Assembly (NCBI RefSeq): GCF_900156335.1
Contig: NZ_FTMZ01000010.1
Coordinates: 1-64,000, forward strand
Reading direction: 5' to 3'
Origin: Sphaerotilus natans
Lineage (GTDB): Bacteria > Pseudomonadota > Gammaproteobacteria > Burkholderiales > Burkholderiaceae_C
Length of the DNA stretch: 64,000 nt
Shown: positions 30,584 through 40,462 of the stretch, in pieces
How the letters are laid out: every line of letters starts with the position of its first letter
Position numbering within the stretch: the first letter of the stretch is position 1
Position numbers and translations under genes: made by a program
Notes under the pieces: model-generated
Told to the model about the DNA's origin: nothing
Database searches by the model: none
The model's input: only the letters and a program-made list of their open reading frames with translations

Positions 30584-31717
30584 TCAGCCGCCGATCCGAT
30601 CGAGCGCCTGCTCCAGCCGCGCCACCGTGCCGTCGATGTCGGCGAGCTTGTCCAGCCCGAACAGGCCGATGCGGAAGCTGCGGAAGTCCGCCGGCTCGTC
30701 GCACTGCAGCGGCACGCCGGTGGCGGTCTGCAGCCCCTGCGCCAGGAAGGCGCGCGCCGACTGGATCTCGGGGTCGAGCGTGTGGCTGACCACCACGCCC
30801 GGCGCCTGGAAGCCCTCGGCGGCGACGCTGGGGAATCCGCGCGCCTGCAGCAGCGCCCGCACCCGCCGGCCCAGCTCGAGCTGACGCTCGCGCAGCGCGC
30901 CGAAGCCCTGGGCGCGTGTCTCCTCCATCGCCTCCAGGCAGCGCGCCAGCGCGTCGGTGGGCATGGTGGCGTGGTAGAGGTGGCCGCCGGCCTCGTAGGT
31001 CTCCATGATCTGCAGCCACTTCTTCAGGTCGCAGGCGAAGCTGGAGCTGGTGGTCTGGTCGATGCGTGCGCGCGCCGCCTCGCCGAGCATCACGAAGGCG
31101 CAGCAGGGCGAGCCGCTCCAGCCCTTCTGCGGCGCGCTGATCAGCACATCGACGCCGGTGGCGGCCATGTCCACCCACATCGCGCCGGAGGCGATGCAGT
31201 CGAGCACGAACAGGCCGCCGACCGCGTGCACCGCGTCGGCCACCGCCTTGAGGTAGCTGTCGGGCAGCATCATGCCGCTGGCGGTCTCGACATGCGGCGC
31301 GAAGACCACGCCGGGGCGCTGCGCCTCGATCGCGGCGAGCACCTCGCCCAGCGGCGCCGGCGCCCAGGCCGACTGCGCCGCGCCCGGCTCGACCGGGCGG
31401 GCCTTGAGCACCTGCACGCCCGCGGCGATGCCGCCCATCTCGAGGATCTGCGACCAGCGGAAGCTGAACCAGCCGTTGCGCAGCACCAGCACCGGCTGCT
31501 GGCCGGCGAACTGGCGCGCCACCGCCTCCATGCCGAAGGAGCCGCTGCCCGGCACGACGATGGCCGAGCGGGCCGCGTAGGCCTCCTTCAGCACCGCCGA
31601 GATGCCGCGCATCACGCGCTGGAAGCGCTGCGACATGTGGTTGAGCGCACGGTCGGTGTAGACCACCGAGTATTCGAGCAGGCCGTCAGGGTCGACGTGG
31701 GGCAGCAGGCCGGGCAT
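30584..31717 (-). CDS. Class V aminotransferase (alanine-glyoxylate/serine-pyruvate transaminase-like)
   Basis: 377 residues from the ATG at 31717 (GGAGA upstream). PLP enzyme with the lysine in LISAPQKGWSGSPCCAFVML. Other family stretches are VVPGSGSFGMEAVARQF, FAPHVETASGMMLP and VLDCIASGAMWVDM. It probably transfers an amino group to glyoxylate or pyruvate, but the donor cannot be told from sequence. It converges on the YeeE pair (4 bases between genes) and is divergent from the DUF2322 gene. Confidence 0.85.
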   Translation of the reverse strand: MPGLLPHVDPDGLLEYSVVYTDRALNHMSQRFQRVMRGISAVLKEAYAARSAIVVPGSGSFGMEAVARQFAGQQPVLVLRNGWFSFRWSQILEMGGIAAGVQVLKARPVEPGAAQSAWAPAPLGEVLAAIEAQRPGVVFAPHVETASGMMLPDSYLKAVADAVHAVGGLFVLDCIASGAMWVDMAATGVDVLISAPQKGWSGSPCCAFVMLGEAARARIDQTTSSSFACDLKKWLQIMETYEAGGHLYHATMPTDALARCLEAMEETRAQGFGALRERQLELGRRVRALLQARGFPSVAAEGFQAPGVVVSHTLDPEIQSARAFLAQGLQTATGVPLQCDEPADFRSFRIGLFGLDKLADIDGTVARLEQALDRIGG

Positions 31718-31850
31718 GGGACAGGTCTCCGTTCGTGGTGCGTGGATCCGAGATTCCATTCAACCACAGTCCCGGCCGCGGGCCCGCACGGCCGGCGGCG
31801 CTAGACTCGCCACCCCCGGCCTGCAGGCCGCCCCTGGAATCCGCCCACCG

Positions 31851-32180
31851 ATGAGCACCCCGACCTTCGCCGAGCAGCTCGCGCTGCTGCCCCCGATCGC
31901 CCACCTCGCCGCTGTCGAGCTGCTCGACGCCGCCGGCACGGTGGTGGCCACGCTGGCCAACCGCCCCGGCACCGCCGGCTCGGCCGCCGTCTACCACGCA
32001 CTGGCCGCGCGCCACGGCGCCATCACGCCCGAGGCCGCCCGCGAAGGACTGGCGCTCTACGCCGAGCACACCGCCGACGCCCGCGCCTTTCCCGGCAAGC
32101 ACCCCAACATCGACCGGCTGATCGACATCGAGGCCGGCCGTCTGGCACCGCTGACGGTGCGGCTGCAGCCCGCGGCCTGA
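31851..32180 (+). CDS. DUF2322-like small protein
   Basis: 109 residues from the ATG at 31851. It begins MSTPTFAEQLALLPPIAHLA and contains the conserved-looking stretch EGLALYAEHTADARAFPGKH followed by PNIDRLIDIE. I assign DUF2322 from recall of this pattern; the function is unknown. It is soluble, with no cysteine and no signal peptide. It converges on the PAS-GGDEF-EAL gene, 5 bases apart. Confidence 0.65.
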   Translation: MSTPTFAEQLALLPPIAHLAAVELLDAAGTVVATLANRPGTAGSAAVYHALAARHGAITPEAAREGLALYAEHTADARAFPGKHPNIDRLIDIEAGRLAPLTVRLQPAA

Positions 32181-32185
32181 GCCGG

Positions 32186-33877
32186 TCAGTGCACCGGCGG
32201 CCGCAATGAGGGCACGACCTGGGCACCGCCGCAGCCGCAGCGCTGGTGCACGAAGTCGAGGAACTGGGTGAAGGGCTGCGGGCGGCCGTAGCCGAAGCCC
32301 TGCACCGCGTCGCACTGCATGCGGCGCAGCATCTCCATTTCCTCGTCGGTCTCGGCGCCTTCGGCGACCACCTGCAGCTGCAGCGCGTGCGACAGCCGCA
32401 CCAGGCTGTGCACGATGGTGCGGCTGCTGGTCTGGCTGACCATGTCATGCACGAAGGAGCGATCGATCTTCAGGGTGTGGACCGGAAAGCGCGCCAGGTA
32501 GGCGAAGGACGAGTAGCCGGTGCCGAAGTCGTCGATCGACAGCCGCACGCCCAGCGCCGACAGCGCCGCCAGCACCCGGGTGCTGACCTCGACATCGCGC
32601 ATCAGCGCGTTCTCCGGGATCTCGATCTCGAGCAGCTCCGGCGGCACGCCGTGGCGCTCGATCGCGTGCTGCACGTTCTCCACCAGCAGCAGGTCGGCCA
32701 GCGACTCGACCGACAGGTTGATGCTGATCGGCAGCCGGTGGCCGCCGTCGATCAGCAGGCGCTGCAGCCGCATCACCTCGTCGATCACCCAGCGGTCGAG
32801 CTCGACCATCAGCTGGCATTCCTGCGCGATCGGCAGGAAGCTGGCCGGCGAGAGCGCGCCACGCACCGGATGCTGCCAGCGGATCAGCGCCTCCGCGCCG
32901 ATGACCGCACGGTCGCGCAGCCGGCCCTTGGGCTGCAGCGCCAGGCTCAGCCAGCCGGCGCTGCCCGGCGCGGTGCCGCGCAGCACCGCGCGGAAATCCT
33001 GCTCCAGCTCGGCGCGCAGCCGCCCGGCGGCCTCCAGCTCGTCGTCGAACAGCGCCAGCGCCGTGGCGTCGCGCTTGGCCTGGCGCAGCGCCAGCGCAGC
33101 GCGGCGCAGCAGCAGCGGCGCCTCGTCGCCATGCGAGGGAAACAGCACGCCGCCGGCCAGGCTGCCCAGCACGAAGATCTGGTCGCGCAGCAGGATCGGC
33201 TGGGCGATGCGCGAGGCCATCGCCATCACCCGCTCGCGCAGCGTCGCCTCGTCGCAGGCCGGGCTGAGCAGCACGAACTCGACACCGGTGAGCCGGTAGA
33301 GCACCTCGCCCTCGAGCAGCGTGGCCTGCATGCGCGAGACCACCTCCATCAGCGCCAGATCGCCCAGGCCATGGCCCAGCGTGTCGTTGATCGCGTTGAA
33401 GCGGCGCAGCCCGATCAGCCCCAGACCGCCCTGGCCGCCCTGCGCCAGCCGCGTCTCGAGCTCGGCCAGCAGCGCGCGCTTGTTGTCGATGCCGGTCAGC
33501 GGATCGCGCAGCGCCTCGCGCGCCAGCTCGAACTGGCCGACGGTGTGCTCGTCGGCATCGTTGGCCAGCGCGACGATGTCGTCGCCGAACGGAAAGGCCC
33601 GCACCATCAGCCAGCGCCCGACCGCCTTCGAGAAGCCGATGCCCAGGCGCGGCCGGCGCTCGCGGCGGCAGGCCTCGATCACCCGGTGGAACAGCGAGCC
33701 CTCGAAGTCGGGCCGGACCGCAAACGGCGTCTGGCCGATCACGCGGGCGGCCGGCAGCCCGAGCCCGTGCAGATAGGCCGGGTTGCAGTGCCTGACCACC
33801 CAGTGCGCATCGACACGCACCACGCATTCGCCGATGCCCGAGAGCAGCACGTCCAGCGGCGAGGCGTCGGCGCTCAT
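32186..33877 (-). CDS. PAS-GGDEF-EAL protein, probable c-di-GMP phosphodiesterase
   Basis: 563 residues from the ATG at 33877; an upstream GTG at 33955 is possible and neither has a strong ribosome site. The N-terminal PAS domain (IGECVVRVDAHWVVRHCNPA) is followed by a GGDEF fold starting at LRDPLTGIDNKRALLAELE. The motif is TGVEF and there is no RxxD site, so this half is most likely inactive or regulatory. The EAL domain is complete: GAEALIRW, INLSVES, IEIPEN, IDDFGTGYSS, LKIDRSF, AEGAET and QGFGYGRP. The C-terminus has HQRCGCGG, a possible metal site. It is cytoplasmic. Confidence 0.87.
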   Translation of the reverse strand: MSADASPLDVLLSGIGECVVRVDAHWVVRHCNPAYLHGLGLPAARVIGQTPFAVRPDFEGSLFHRVIEACRRERRPRLGIGFSKAVGRWLMVRAFPFGDDIVALANDADEHTVGQFELAREALRDPLTGIDNKRALLAELETRLAQGGQGGLGLIGLRRFNAINDTLGHGLGDLALMEVVSRMQATLLEGEVLYRLTGVEFVLLSPACDEATLRERVMAMASRIAQPILLRDQIFVLGSLAGGVLFPSHGDEAPLLLRRAALALRQAKRDATALALFDDELEAAGRLRAELEQDFRAVLRGTAPGSAGWLSLALQPKGRLRDRAVIGAEALIRWQHPVRGALSPASFLPIAQECQLMVELDRWVIDEVMRLQRLLIDGGHRLPISINLSVESLADLLLVENVQHAIERHGVPPELLEIEIPENALMRDVEVSTRVLAALSALGVRLSIDDFGTGYSSFAYLARFPVHTLKIDRSFVHDMVSQTSSRTIVHSLVRLSHALQLQVVAEGAETDEEMEMLRRMQCDAVQGFGYGRPQPFTQFLDFVHQRCGCGGAQVVPSLRPPVH

Positions 33878-34097
33878 GTCGGCATCGGGCGCGATCAGCC
33901 CCCCGCCCCATCTCGTGTCTCGATCTTCATGCACTGGCAAGACTCCCCGGGCCACGACGGCCCCATGCCGTCCGTCGCTCTCTGCCGCCCCCCGCGACAG
34001 ATGAGAACGGAATGCGCAAAACTCATCCTGTATCGGCGAGCCGGGGACGAGGTTGAGGTCGACGGAGGTCGGGAGCGGGTCGGGCGCAGGCCGTGTG

Positions 34098-34766
34098 TCA
34101 GTCCAGCGACAGTCGGGGCGCCGCGGCCGGCATCAGCCGGTCGTCATGGCCGGTCACGACGATCAGCTGTCCAGCGGGCACTTCCTGGTGACGGCGCAGC
34201 GTCTCGGCGAGGTGGCGCTGCGAGCGCGCGTCCAGCGCCGCGCCGGGGTCGTCGAGCAGCACCAGCGTCGCGCCCGAGGCCAGCGCGGCGGCCAGCCGCA
34301 GCTTGCGCCGGGTGCCGGTGGAGAGCATCTCCAGGCGCTTGTCCAGGTGCTCGTGCAGCGCGAAGCCGTCGAGCTGCGCGGCCAGCGCCGCCTCGCTCCA
34401 GCCCGGGCGGCCCTGGCGCTGCATCGCCAGATAGTCGCGCGCGACCAGGCCGTCATGCCGCTCGGACTGCGGATCGCACCAGAACAGCCGCTCGCGCAGC
34501 GCTGCCGCATCGACCGGATCGGTCGGGGCACCGATTTGGATGCGGCCCGCGTCCGGGCGCAGCTCGCCGGCGATCAGCCGCAGCAGCGCGCTCTTGCCGC
34601 GGCCCTCGTCGCCGATCACGCCCAGCACGCCGGCGCCGGCGTGGAGCTGCAGACCGGCAAACAGCGGCTCGGCGCCGTCGAAGGGCGCGCGCCAGTGCAG
34701 GCCATCGACCCGCAGCAGCGGCGGCTGCGCGGGCACGGAATCGAAAGGGATGGGAAAGACGGGCAT
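34098..34766 (-). CDS. Stand-alone ABC transporter ATP-binding protein
   Basis: 222 residues. Walker A is GDEGRGKSA near residue 53. The signature motif is changed to LSTGTRRKLRLAAAL, as in CcmA-like and drug-efflux ABC proteins. Walker B is TLVLLDDPGAALD, and the switch histidine is in VVTGHDD. No membrane component is encoded beside it, so its partner is elsewhere or it has a non-transport role. It is divergent from the SUV3-like helicase gene with 64 bases between. Confidence 0.82.
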   Translation of the reverse strand: MPVFPIPFDSVPAQPPLLRVDGLHWRAPFDGAEPLFAGLQLHAGAGVLGVIGDEGRGKSALLRLIAGELRPDAGRIQIGAPTDPVDAAALRERLFWCDPQSERHDGLVARDYLAMQRQGRPGWSEAALAAQLDGFALHEHLDKRLEMLSTGTRRKLRLAAALASGATLVLLDDPGAALDARSQRHLAETLRRHQEVPAGQLIVVTGHDDRLMPAAAPRLSLD

Positions 34767-34830
34767 GGCCAGGATTATCGAGTCGGGACCGAGCGGTTAG
34801 AGTTCGGCCCCTGACCGTTCCGGAATCCTC

Positions 34831-37068
34831 ATGGCCACGACAACAACAACACCTCGCCCGCTGCCCCAGCCGCGCCACGCCGCGCGCATCCCCGCCCACA
34901 TCGACCCGCTGGCGCTCGACCGCATCCGCCTGGCCGGCTATGTGCTGCCGCAGGTGGTGCGCCCGGCCGACATGCTCGAGGAAGGCACGCCCGAGCCGGA
35001 AGCGGCGATGGACCGCCTCGGCCTGATCCTGCTGCAGCGCGGCGCCGCCGGCCAGCGCCCGAGCCGCTGGATCGACCCGGCGCTGATCGAGGAGGCGCTG
35101 CGCCACCTCGACGCCGTGGGCAGCGGCCAGACCCTGCGCCCGCTGATGACCGAGCGCGCCGCGGTGCTTGACGGCCTGGGCGTGAGCCGCCGGCTCGGCG
35201 CCTGGGAGCGCGAGGCGCGCCAGGGCCTGACGCTGCCGGCGGGCGACATGCGGCTCACCGTCGCCTATGGCCAGGCGGTGCCGGCCGAGGCAGTCTGGGA
35301 CTTCTTCCGCAGCGGCGACCGCCCGGCGCTGATCCAGCGCCTGTCCGCCCTGCCCGGCCACCCGCAGGCGGCCGAGCTGACGACGCAGCTCGACGCGCTG
35401 GTCGAGCGCGCCTGCGCCTTCGCCGACGACCAGCTCGGCTCGCTGGAGGCGGCGCTGCAGGCCGAATGCGCGCAGCCCCAGGCCGCCGAGACGCTGATCG
35501 CTGCCTGCCAGCGCGCCTTCGAGCGCTGGGTGCACCGCGTCCACGAGCAGGACACGCTCGAGGACCTGAACGACGAGCTCGCCTTCCAGGGCTACCCCGA
35601 CAGCTTCGGCCAGGCGCGGCGCCTGCAGCGCCAGGTCACGCTCTTCGTCGGCCCGCCCAACAGCGGCAAGACCTACCAGGCCTTCGAGCGCCTGGCGCAG
35701 GCAGCCAAGGGCGCCTATCTCGCGCCGCTGCGCCTGCTCGCGCTGGAGGGCCGCGACCGGCTGGCTGCGCGCGGCGTGCCCTGCTCGCTGCGCACCGGCG
35801 AGGAGAACGTGCCGGCGGCCGACGCGCGCGTCATCTCCAGCACCATCGAGATGGTCGACACCAACACGCCCATCGAGGTCGCGGTGATCGACGAGGCGCA
35901 GATGATCTTCGACCCCAGCCGCGGCTGGGCCTGGACGCAGGCCATCGTCGGCGTGCCGGCCAAGGAGCTGCTGATCATCTGCTCGGACTACGCGGTGGAG
36001 GCGCTGCGCAATCTGCTGGGCCTGTGCGGCGAGCAGGTCACGGTGCGCCGCTTCGAGCGCAAGCAGCAGGTCGAGCTGCTGCCCGCGCCGGTGTCGCTGC
36101 ACGCGCTGAAGAAGGGCGACGCGGTGGTGGCCTTCAGCCGCCGCGACGTGCTGATGCTGCGCGACCAGGCCTCGGCCGACGGCACGCCGGTGTCGGTGAT
36201 CTACGGCGCCCTGCCGCCGGAGGTGCGCCGGCGCGAGGCCGAGCGCTTCGCGCAGGGCGAGTCGCAGATCCTGATCGCCACCGACGCCATCGGCATGGGC
36301 CTGAACCTGCCGGTGCGCCGGGTGCTGTTCAGCACGCTGACCAAGTTCGACGGCCAGGGCGACCGCTCGCTCACCGAGTCCGAGGTGCACCAGATCGCCG
36401 GCCGCGCCGGGCGCTTCGGCATCCACGAGGAAGGCTTCGCCGGCGTGCTCAAGGAGGCCGAGCCGACCGCGATGAAGCAGCTGCGCCTGCTGATCCAGCG
36501 CTCGCCCAAGGCGCCGCGCCACTTCAAGGCGCCGGTGGCGCCGAACTGGTGGCACATCGAGACCATCGCCGAGCGCCTGGGCAAGAACAGCCTGGCCGAG
36601 GTGCTGCGGGTCTTCGTCGAGCAGCTCCAGCTCGACAACTCGCACTTCGCGGTGGCCGAGCTGGAGCAGATGCTGGAGCTCGCCGGCGAGATCGACCGCG
36701 TCGCGGCCAAGCTGCCGCTGCGCCAGCGCTTCACCTATGCGCAGGCGCCGGTCGACACCCGCACCGCCGGTCAGGTGGCGCAGTTCCTGGAATGGGTCGC
36801 GCACCATGCCCGCACCGGCCAGGCCGGCCCGGCCTGGTTCCTGAACGACACCGACGAGAACAGCCGCCTCGAGCGCATGGAGCAGGCGCTGCGCACCTGC
36901 ACGCTGTGGCTGTGGCTGGACCTGCGCTTCCCCGGCGTCTACGGTGAGGTCGACGAGGTGATGGACCTGCGCGCGCGCCTGAACGACGGCATCGAGCGCG
37001 CGCTCAAGGCCAAGCGGCCGCTGTGGCAGAAGCGCGGCGGCCCCGGGGGCGGGGGCCGCCGCCGCTGA
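34831..37068 (+). CDS. SUV3-like superfamily 2 RNA helicase
   Basis: 745 residues. Helicase motifs are FVGPPNSGKTYQAF (motif I), VAVIDEAQMIFD (motif II, DEAQ), a second RecA domain with AFSRRDVLMLRDQ and IATDAIGMGLNLPVRRVLF, and motif VI HQIAGRAGRFG. After that, a helical C-terminal part resembles the SUV3 C-terminal domain. Mitochondrial SUV3 unwinds RNA for the degradosome; bacterial members are less studied and probably act in RNA turnover. The N-terminal 270 residues are family-specific and the tail is Gly/Arg-rich, which may help RNA binding. Confidence 0.88.
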   Translation: MATTTTTPRPLPQPRHAARIPAHIDPLALDRIRLAGYVLPQVVRPADMLEEGTPEPEAAMDRLGLILLQRGAAGQRPSRWIDPALIEEALRHLDAVGSGQTLRPLMTERAAVLDGLGVSRRLGAWEREARQGLTLPAGDMRLTVAYGQAVPAEAVWDFFRSGDRPALIQRLSALPGHPQAAELTTQLDALVERACAFADDQLGSLEAALQAECAQPQAAETLIAACQRAFERWVHRVHEQDTLEDLNDELAFQGYPDSFGQARRLQRQVTLFVGPPNSGKTYQAFERLAQAAKGAYLAPLRLLALEGRDRLAARGVPCSLRTGEENVPAADARVISSTIEMVDTNTPIEVAVIDEAQMIFDPSRGWAWTQAIVGVPAKELLIICSDYAVEALRNLLGLCGEQVTVRRFERKQQVELLPAPVSLHALKKGDAVVAFSRRDVLMLRDQASADGTPVSVIYGALPPEVRRREAERFAQGESQILIATDAIGMGLNLPVRRVLFSTLTKFDGQGDRSLTESEVHQIAGRAGRFGIHEEGFAGVLKEAEPTAMKQLRLLIQRSPKAPRHFKAPVAPNWWHIETIAERLGKNSLAEVLRVFVEQLQLDNSHFAVAELEQMLELAGEIDRVAAKLPLRQRFTYAQAPVDTRTAGQVAQFLEWVAHHARTGQAGPAWFLNDTDENSRLERMEQALRTCTLWLWLDLRFPGVYGEVDEVMDLRARLNDGIERALKAKRPLWQKRGGPGGGGRRR

Positions 37069-37074
37069 GTCGCT

Positions 37075-38793
37075 TCAGCGGCAGGTCTTGTCGGTCGGCT
37101 TGTTGTCCCGGCCGACGACCACGCCCTGGGCCAGCGAGAAGTAGGGATCGCAGGGCGGCGGCGTCTTCGCGGTGGTCACGGCCACCGTCGCGGAGGGCTC
37201 CTTCTCGTCACCGTCGATCACCGCACGCACGAAGTAGCGGTAGCTCGTCTGCGGCTCGAGCAGCGAGTCGGCGAAGAAGGGCTGCGTCGTCTCGCTGGCG
37301 GTCGCGCCGCCCTGGCCGCCGGTGCGGTAGACCTTGTAGCGGCTGGCGCCCTGGACCGGCTCCCAGCGCAGCAGCACCTGCGAGGCGGTCTCGTCGAGCA
37401 CCTGCACCTCGGGACGGCTGGCGGTGGCCGGCACCCGCGCCAGCGTGCCGGTCAGCGAGGCGTCGGCCAACTGCTCGGCCATGCGCCAGACCGCGGCAAT
37501 CTGCACGCCCTGGCTGGAGGCGAAGCTGCCCGTCGGCCACTGGCCCGACATCGCGCGCGCCGGCACGTCGTCGTTGTAGCCCCACCAGTCCCAGCAGCCC
37601 ATCGGGTTGAACGGACGGCTCATGTCGTAGCTCGTCATCGCCTTGCCCAGGTTGCCCAGCGCATCGCGGGCCGCGCCCATCGGATTGACCGCGGCGCTGA
37701 GCGCGTTGCCGCTGACCGCATTGGTCGGCATCGCCTGCGGGTACAGCACGACGATGCGGTTCTGGTCGGCCCACTCGTTGACGCCGGCGTGGCGCGCGAA
37801 GTAGTCGCGCTGGCCGGTCACCTTGCCCATGTCGGTGGCGCTCTGCATGCAGCCGTGGAAGGCGATGTGCAGGCGGCAGGTGGTGCTGCCATCCTCGCAG
37901 GCCTTGGGCAGGTACAGATAGCCTTCCTGACCCATCGCGATCTCGTCGGTGGCCTTGACCGGCGTCTTGCCGTCGATCAGCTTCAGGTAGGGCATCTGGC
38001 CGAAGGCCATGAAGCGTCCGCCCGGCGTGGCGGTGCGGGTCAGCCGGCCGTAGAACATCTGCAGCGCCGAGCCGGCGGCGTCGTACGGATCACGCTGGGG
38101 CAGCGGGCAGCTGTTGATGAAGGCGCCGCCCTCGGTGTCGCAGGGATTGCAGTGGCTGCCGGTGCAGGCCGAGCTGATCTGCGCATGGCCGGCGTTGAGG
38201 TCGTCCTTGTGGAAGACCTGACTGGCGGGCAGGCGCGGCGTCATGCCCGAGGCGCTGCGGCCGTTCGGATGGCGGCCGGTGTACCAGCCCACCAGCGCCT
38301 GCGACACCGGCAGCTTGACGATGCCGTCGTTGTAGCCGTGGAAGACCCAGATCGCCTGATTGCGGATGCCGTCGATCTTGTCGATGCGGCGGTTCTTGGC
38401 CATGCGCTCGACATCGCGCTGCGCCTTGCCCTGGAAGGGGTAGGTGAAGGTGCCGTCCGAAGGATCGACCAGCCGGTCGGTGGCGGCCGGCTGCATCGCC
38501 GGATCACCCTGCATGCAGCGGCTGACCGCAGCCGTCGGCGAGCCGACATCGCCGTCGGTGGCGCACATGTAGGGCCCGCCTGCGGTGGCGGCCACGCCGC
38601 GCACCAGGCTCGACTTCACGACCCCCATCTGCACCGCCATGAAGGCGCCCGACGAGATGCCCGAGACCGTCGTCTCGGCCAGATCGATGCGCAGCTTGGG
38701 CAGCGCCTGCAGGCTCGCAGGATCGGCCGCCAGCGCGCTGCCCCCCAGGCACAGGCCGGTCAGCCCGACCACGATGTTCCATTCCAGCCTCAT
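37075..38793 (-). CDS. Extracellular PHB depolymerase, type 2 catalytic domain with fibronectin III domain
   Basis: 572 residues from the ATG at 38793 (GGAG 7 bases upstream). The signal peptide ends near GLCLGGSALA. The lipase box serine is near the N-terminus in ETTVSGISSGAFMAVQMG, the mark of the type 2 catalytic domain. Other family stretches are WVFHGYNDGIVKL, HAQISSACTGSHCNPCDTEG and LHIAFHGCMQSATD. A fibronectin III-like linker covers about residues 455-545, then a short tail without an obvious substrate-binding domain. It cleaves extracellular short-chain polyhydroxyalkanoate to hydroxyacids. Eight or more cysteines suggest disulfides, matching the Dsb-type pair elsewhere in the window. 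Confidence 0.9.
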   Translation of the reverse strand: MRLEWNIVVGLTGLCLGGSALAADPASLQALPKLRIDLAETTVSGISSGAFMAVQMGVVKSSLVRGVAATAGGPYMCATDGDVGSPTAAVSRCMQGDPAMQPAATDRLVDPSDGTFTYPFQGKAQRDVERMAKNRRIDKIDGIRNQAIWVFHGYNDGIVKLPVSQALVGWYTGRHPNGRSASGMTPRLPASQVFHKDDLNAGHAQISSACTGSHCNPCDTEGGAFINSCPLPQRDPYDAAGSALQMFYGRLTRTATPGGRFMAFGQMPYLKLIDGKTPVKATDEIAMGQEGYLYLPKACEDGSTTCRLHIAFHGCMQSATDMGKVTGQRDYFARHAGVNEWADQNRIVVLYPQAMPTNAVSGNALSAAVNPMGAARDALGNLGKAMTSYDMSRPFNPMGCWDWWGYNDDVPARAMSGQWPTGSFASSQGVQIAAVWRMAEQLADASLTGTLARVPATASRPEVQVLDETASQVLLRWEPVQGASRYKVYRTGGQGGATASETTQPFFADSLLEPQTSYRYFVRAVIDGDEKEPSATVAVTTAKTPPPCDPYFSLAQGVVVGRDNKPTDKTCR

Positions 38794-38966
38794 GTCATCT
38801 CCGTTGATGTTGCATTGCACAAAAACAGCGCAGAACCTACATGAGCCCTTAAATGAAAAAATTACATCTTGCTTTCCGGTACAAGAAAATGCCAAATCGT
38901 TCACGGAACATCGGTGTGATCGCGCCTGAAACACGGCGACGCGGCAATGGCATGATCACAGGCACC

Positions 38967-39941
38967 ATGCCCTACTCGCTCACCGACAAGCTCGTCATCG
39001 GCATCTCCTCGCGGGCGCTCTTCGACCTGGAGCACGAGAACCGGCTCTTCGATGCCCAGGGCGTCGAGGCCTTCTCCTGCTACCAGCGCGAGCACGAGGA
39101 CGAGCCGCTGCGCCCCGGCACCGCCTTCCCGCTGGTGCAGGCGCTGCTGGGCCTGAACGCGCTGCTGCCGGAGCGCCGCATCGAGGTGGTGGTGATCTCG
39201 CGCAACTCGCCCGACACCGGCCTGCGCGCCTTCAACGCGATCGAGGCGCACGGCCTGGCGATCGAGCGCGCGGCCTTCACCGGCGGCGCGCGCTCGCTGG
39301 TGGGCTACCTGAAGGCCTTCGACGTCGATCTCTTCCTGTCGCGCAATCCCGGCGACGTGCAGGAGGCGATCGACCACGGCGTAGCCGCAGCGCTGCTCTA
39401 CGACCCGCCGGCGGACTTCCGCGCGCCGGCCGGCCAGATCCGCATCGCCTTCGACGGCGACGCGGTGCTGTTCTCGCCCGAGTCCGAGCGCATCTACAAG
39501 ACGCAGGGGCTGGAGGCCTTCATCGCCCACGAGCGGCTGCACCGCCATGACGCGATGGCCGAGGGCCCGTTCGCCAAGCTGCTGATGCGGCTCTCAGCGC
39601 TGCAGCGCGAGTTCGCCGCCGGCACCTGCCCGGTGCGCATCGCCATCGTGACCGCCCGCAGCAGCCCGGCGCATGCACGCGTGATCCACACGCTGCGCGA
39701 CTGGGGCGTGAATGTCGACGAAGCCTTCTTCCTGGGCGGTGCGCCGAAGGAAACGGTGCTGGCCGCCTTCGGCGCGCAGATGTTCTTCGACGACCAGGAC
39801 AGCCATGTGCGCCCGGCCTCGGGGCATGTGCCGGCGGGCATCGTGCCTTATGCGGGCGGGCGGCTGCTGCCGCAGGAGGCGGCCTCGCCGGCGGCGACGC
39901 TCACTTCACCGGAATCGCCTTGCCCACCGGCACCGCAGTGA
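38967..39941 (+). CDS. 5'-nucleotidase (cytosolic NT5C1-like family)
   Basis: 324 residues from the ATG at 38967; ATGs at 38952 and 38853 are in frame but less family-like. It begins [20 protein letters not shown], where the catalytic Asp of HAD-like enzymes is replaced in this family by the region [58 protein letters not shown] and [10 protein letters not shown] are family-like. It should remove phosphate from nucleoside monophosphates. The last 41 bases overlap the end of creA on the other strand. Confidence 0.85.
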   Translation: MPYSLTDKLVIGISSRALFDLEHENRLFDAQGVEAFSCYQREHEDEPLRPGTAFPLVQALLGLNALLPERRIEVVVISRNSPDTGLRAFNAIEAHGLAIERAAFTGGARSLVGYLKAFDVDLFLSRNPGDVQEAIDHGVAAALLYDPPADFRAPAGQIRIAFDGDAVLFSPESERIYKTQGLEAFIAHERLHRHDAMAEGPFAKLLMRLSALQREFAAGTCPVRIAIVTARSSPAHARVIHTLRDWGVNVDEAFFLGGAPKETVLAAFGAQMFFDDQDSHVRPASGHVPAGIVPYAGGRLLPQEAASPAATLTSPESPCPPAPQ

Positions 39942-40410
39942 TGCTGTTCTTCGGCGAGCCCTCGATCAGCTTGTCGGAGTAGGTCATGTAGACCAGCGAC
40001 TGGCGCTTGGCATCGACGATGCGCACGATCTGCAGGCTCTTGAACAGGATGGACAGCCGGGCGCTGAAGACCTCCTCCTGCTTGGGCAGCGCCTCCTTGA
40101 TGCGGATCTCGCCCACCTGGCGGCAGGCGATCGAGGCATCCGACTTGTCGGTGGCCAGACCGACCGCGCCGGTGATGCCGCCGGCCTTGGCCCGCGAGAC
40201 GAAGCAGGTCACGCCCTCGACCTTGGGGTCGTCATAGGCCTCGACGATGATCTTGTGGTTCGGCCCGATCAGCTTGAAGACGGTGGAGACCTCGCCGAGC
40301 AGCTCGGCGCGGGCGGGGGCTGCCAGCAGCAGAGCGGCGGCGGCCAGCGCGCAGGTCCGCAGCAGCGGGCGGCAGCGGGGAGAAACGGTCGGCTTCATCA
40401 GGTTCATCAT
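39901..40410 (-). CDS. creA: CreA family periplasmic protein
   Basis: 169 residues from the first of three close ATGs (40410, 40407, 40398). The signal peptide [20 protein letters not shown] is clear. The mature part has [39 protein letters not shown] and [10 protein letters not shown], with two conserved cysteines. CreA is a conserved secreted protein of unknown job named after the E. coli creABCD locus. creBCD are not here. Its start codon overlaps the current stop of the frameshifted kinase-like gene upstream. Confidence 0.85.
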   Translation of the reverse strand: MMNLMKPTVSPRCRPLLRTCALAAAALLLAAPARAELLGEVSTVFKLIGPNHKIIVEAYDDPKVEGVTCFVSRAKAGGITGAVGLATDKSDASIACRQVGEIRIKEALPKQEEVFSARLSILFKSLQIVRIVDAKRQSLVYMTYSDKLIEGSPKNSITAVPVGKAIPVK

Positions 40411-40462
40411 GACGGTCGCTGGACGGCGATGCTCGATTCGGAGCCTCGATTGTGCGGCCGGA

